Assembly (NCBI GenBank): GCA_963743325.1
Contig: CAVUOZ010000005.1
Coordinates: 434,001 to 498,000 of the forward strand
DNA: 64,000 nt
DNA from: DATFVA01 sp963743325
GTDB lineage: Bacteria; Bacteroidota; Ignavibacteria; Ignavibacteriales; Ignavibacteriaceae
Direction of reading: 5' to 3'
In this document: piece by piece, positions 63,999 to 64,000 of the stretch
Numbering within the stretch: the stretch's first letter is position 1
Layout of the letters: every line of letters begins with the position of its first letter
The notes under the pieces: generated by a model
Told to the model about the DNA's origin: nothing
What the model saw: only the letters and a program-made list of their open reading frames with translations
Databases searched by the model: none
Position numbers and translations under genes: made by a program

Positions 63999-64000
63999 TA

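Overview
The window reads as chromosomal DNA of a Gram-negative member of the Bacteroidota/Chlorobi (FCB) branch, most likely an Ignavibacteria-type bacterium. The evidence is indirect but consistent: moderately AT-rich genes; PorV/PorQ-family outer-membrane proteins beside a secreted protein with a FlgD-like C-terminal domain (type IX secretion style); an LpxH-type lipid A enzyme; many lipoproteins with short lipoboxes; and scattered GxxExxY, four-helix-bundle (IVS) and GIY-YIG genes of the kind common in this branch. No rRNA, phage, CRISPR array or intact transposase was seen.

Layout. 1-7.9 kb: end of recA, recX, NUDIX, glgC, M1 aminopeptidase, LpxH-like hydrolase and a class A PBP broken by one frameshift. 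7.9-11.8 kb: purine-biased intergenic DNA, tRNA-Leu(CAG), a truncated integrase and an AT-rich accessory stretch with a heptosyltransferase-like gene and decayed frames. 11.8-16.3 kb: lipid genes (PlsC-like acyltransferase, fatty acid desaturase, and a frameshifted homologue of eukaryotic sphingolipid delta-4 desaturase). 16.5-21.4 kb: prfC and the squalene operon hpnC-hpnD-hpnE. 21.5-30.3 kb: GIY-YIG protein, cupin, RRM protein, a complete TolC/adaptor/RND efflux operon and two small unknown genes. 30.3-34.5 kb: a decayed copy of a gene start, a DUF362/polyferredoxin pair, and a phosphoribosyltransferase/membrane protein pair.

34.7-35.9 kb is the most unusual part. On the minus strand an apparently intact tRNA-Val(UAC) with its own terminator is followed by two nearly identical GIY-YIG genes and two tRNA-Val-like sequences at an exact 455-bp spacing. 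In both tRNA-like copies the anticodon arm is replaced by a 15-nt hairpin and palindromic inserts lie in the D and T arms. A fourth, partial copy lies on the other side of the intact tRNA. I consider this the best candidate for an undescribed mobile or duplicating element.

36-50 kb: APC and NCS2 permeases, tRNA-Gly(CCC), a fused 2-oxoglutarate dehydrogenase/succinyltransferase of the KGD type, pdxH, an EamA transporter, archease-rtcB (RNA repair), and a deacetylase-GT2-radical SAM operon. 50.0-51.1 kb holds two adjacent gene-sized units, a broken GxxExxY gene and a four-helix-bundle gene, each enclosed by its own inverted repeats. 51.1-57.4 kb encodes envelope and secretion proteins. 57.7-64 kb is a surface-glycan operon (FemAB/GNAT-like protein, glycosyltransferase, Wzx-like flippase, asparagine-synthetase-like protein) with a convergent glycosyltransferase.

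Several genes are interrupted by single-base frame changes (PBP, DUF4382 lipoprotein, sphingolipid-type desaturase, a small membrane frame, GxxExxY). Whether these are real decay or residual sequencing errors cannot be decided from the sequence alone.
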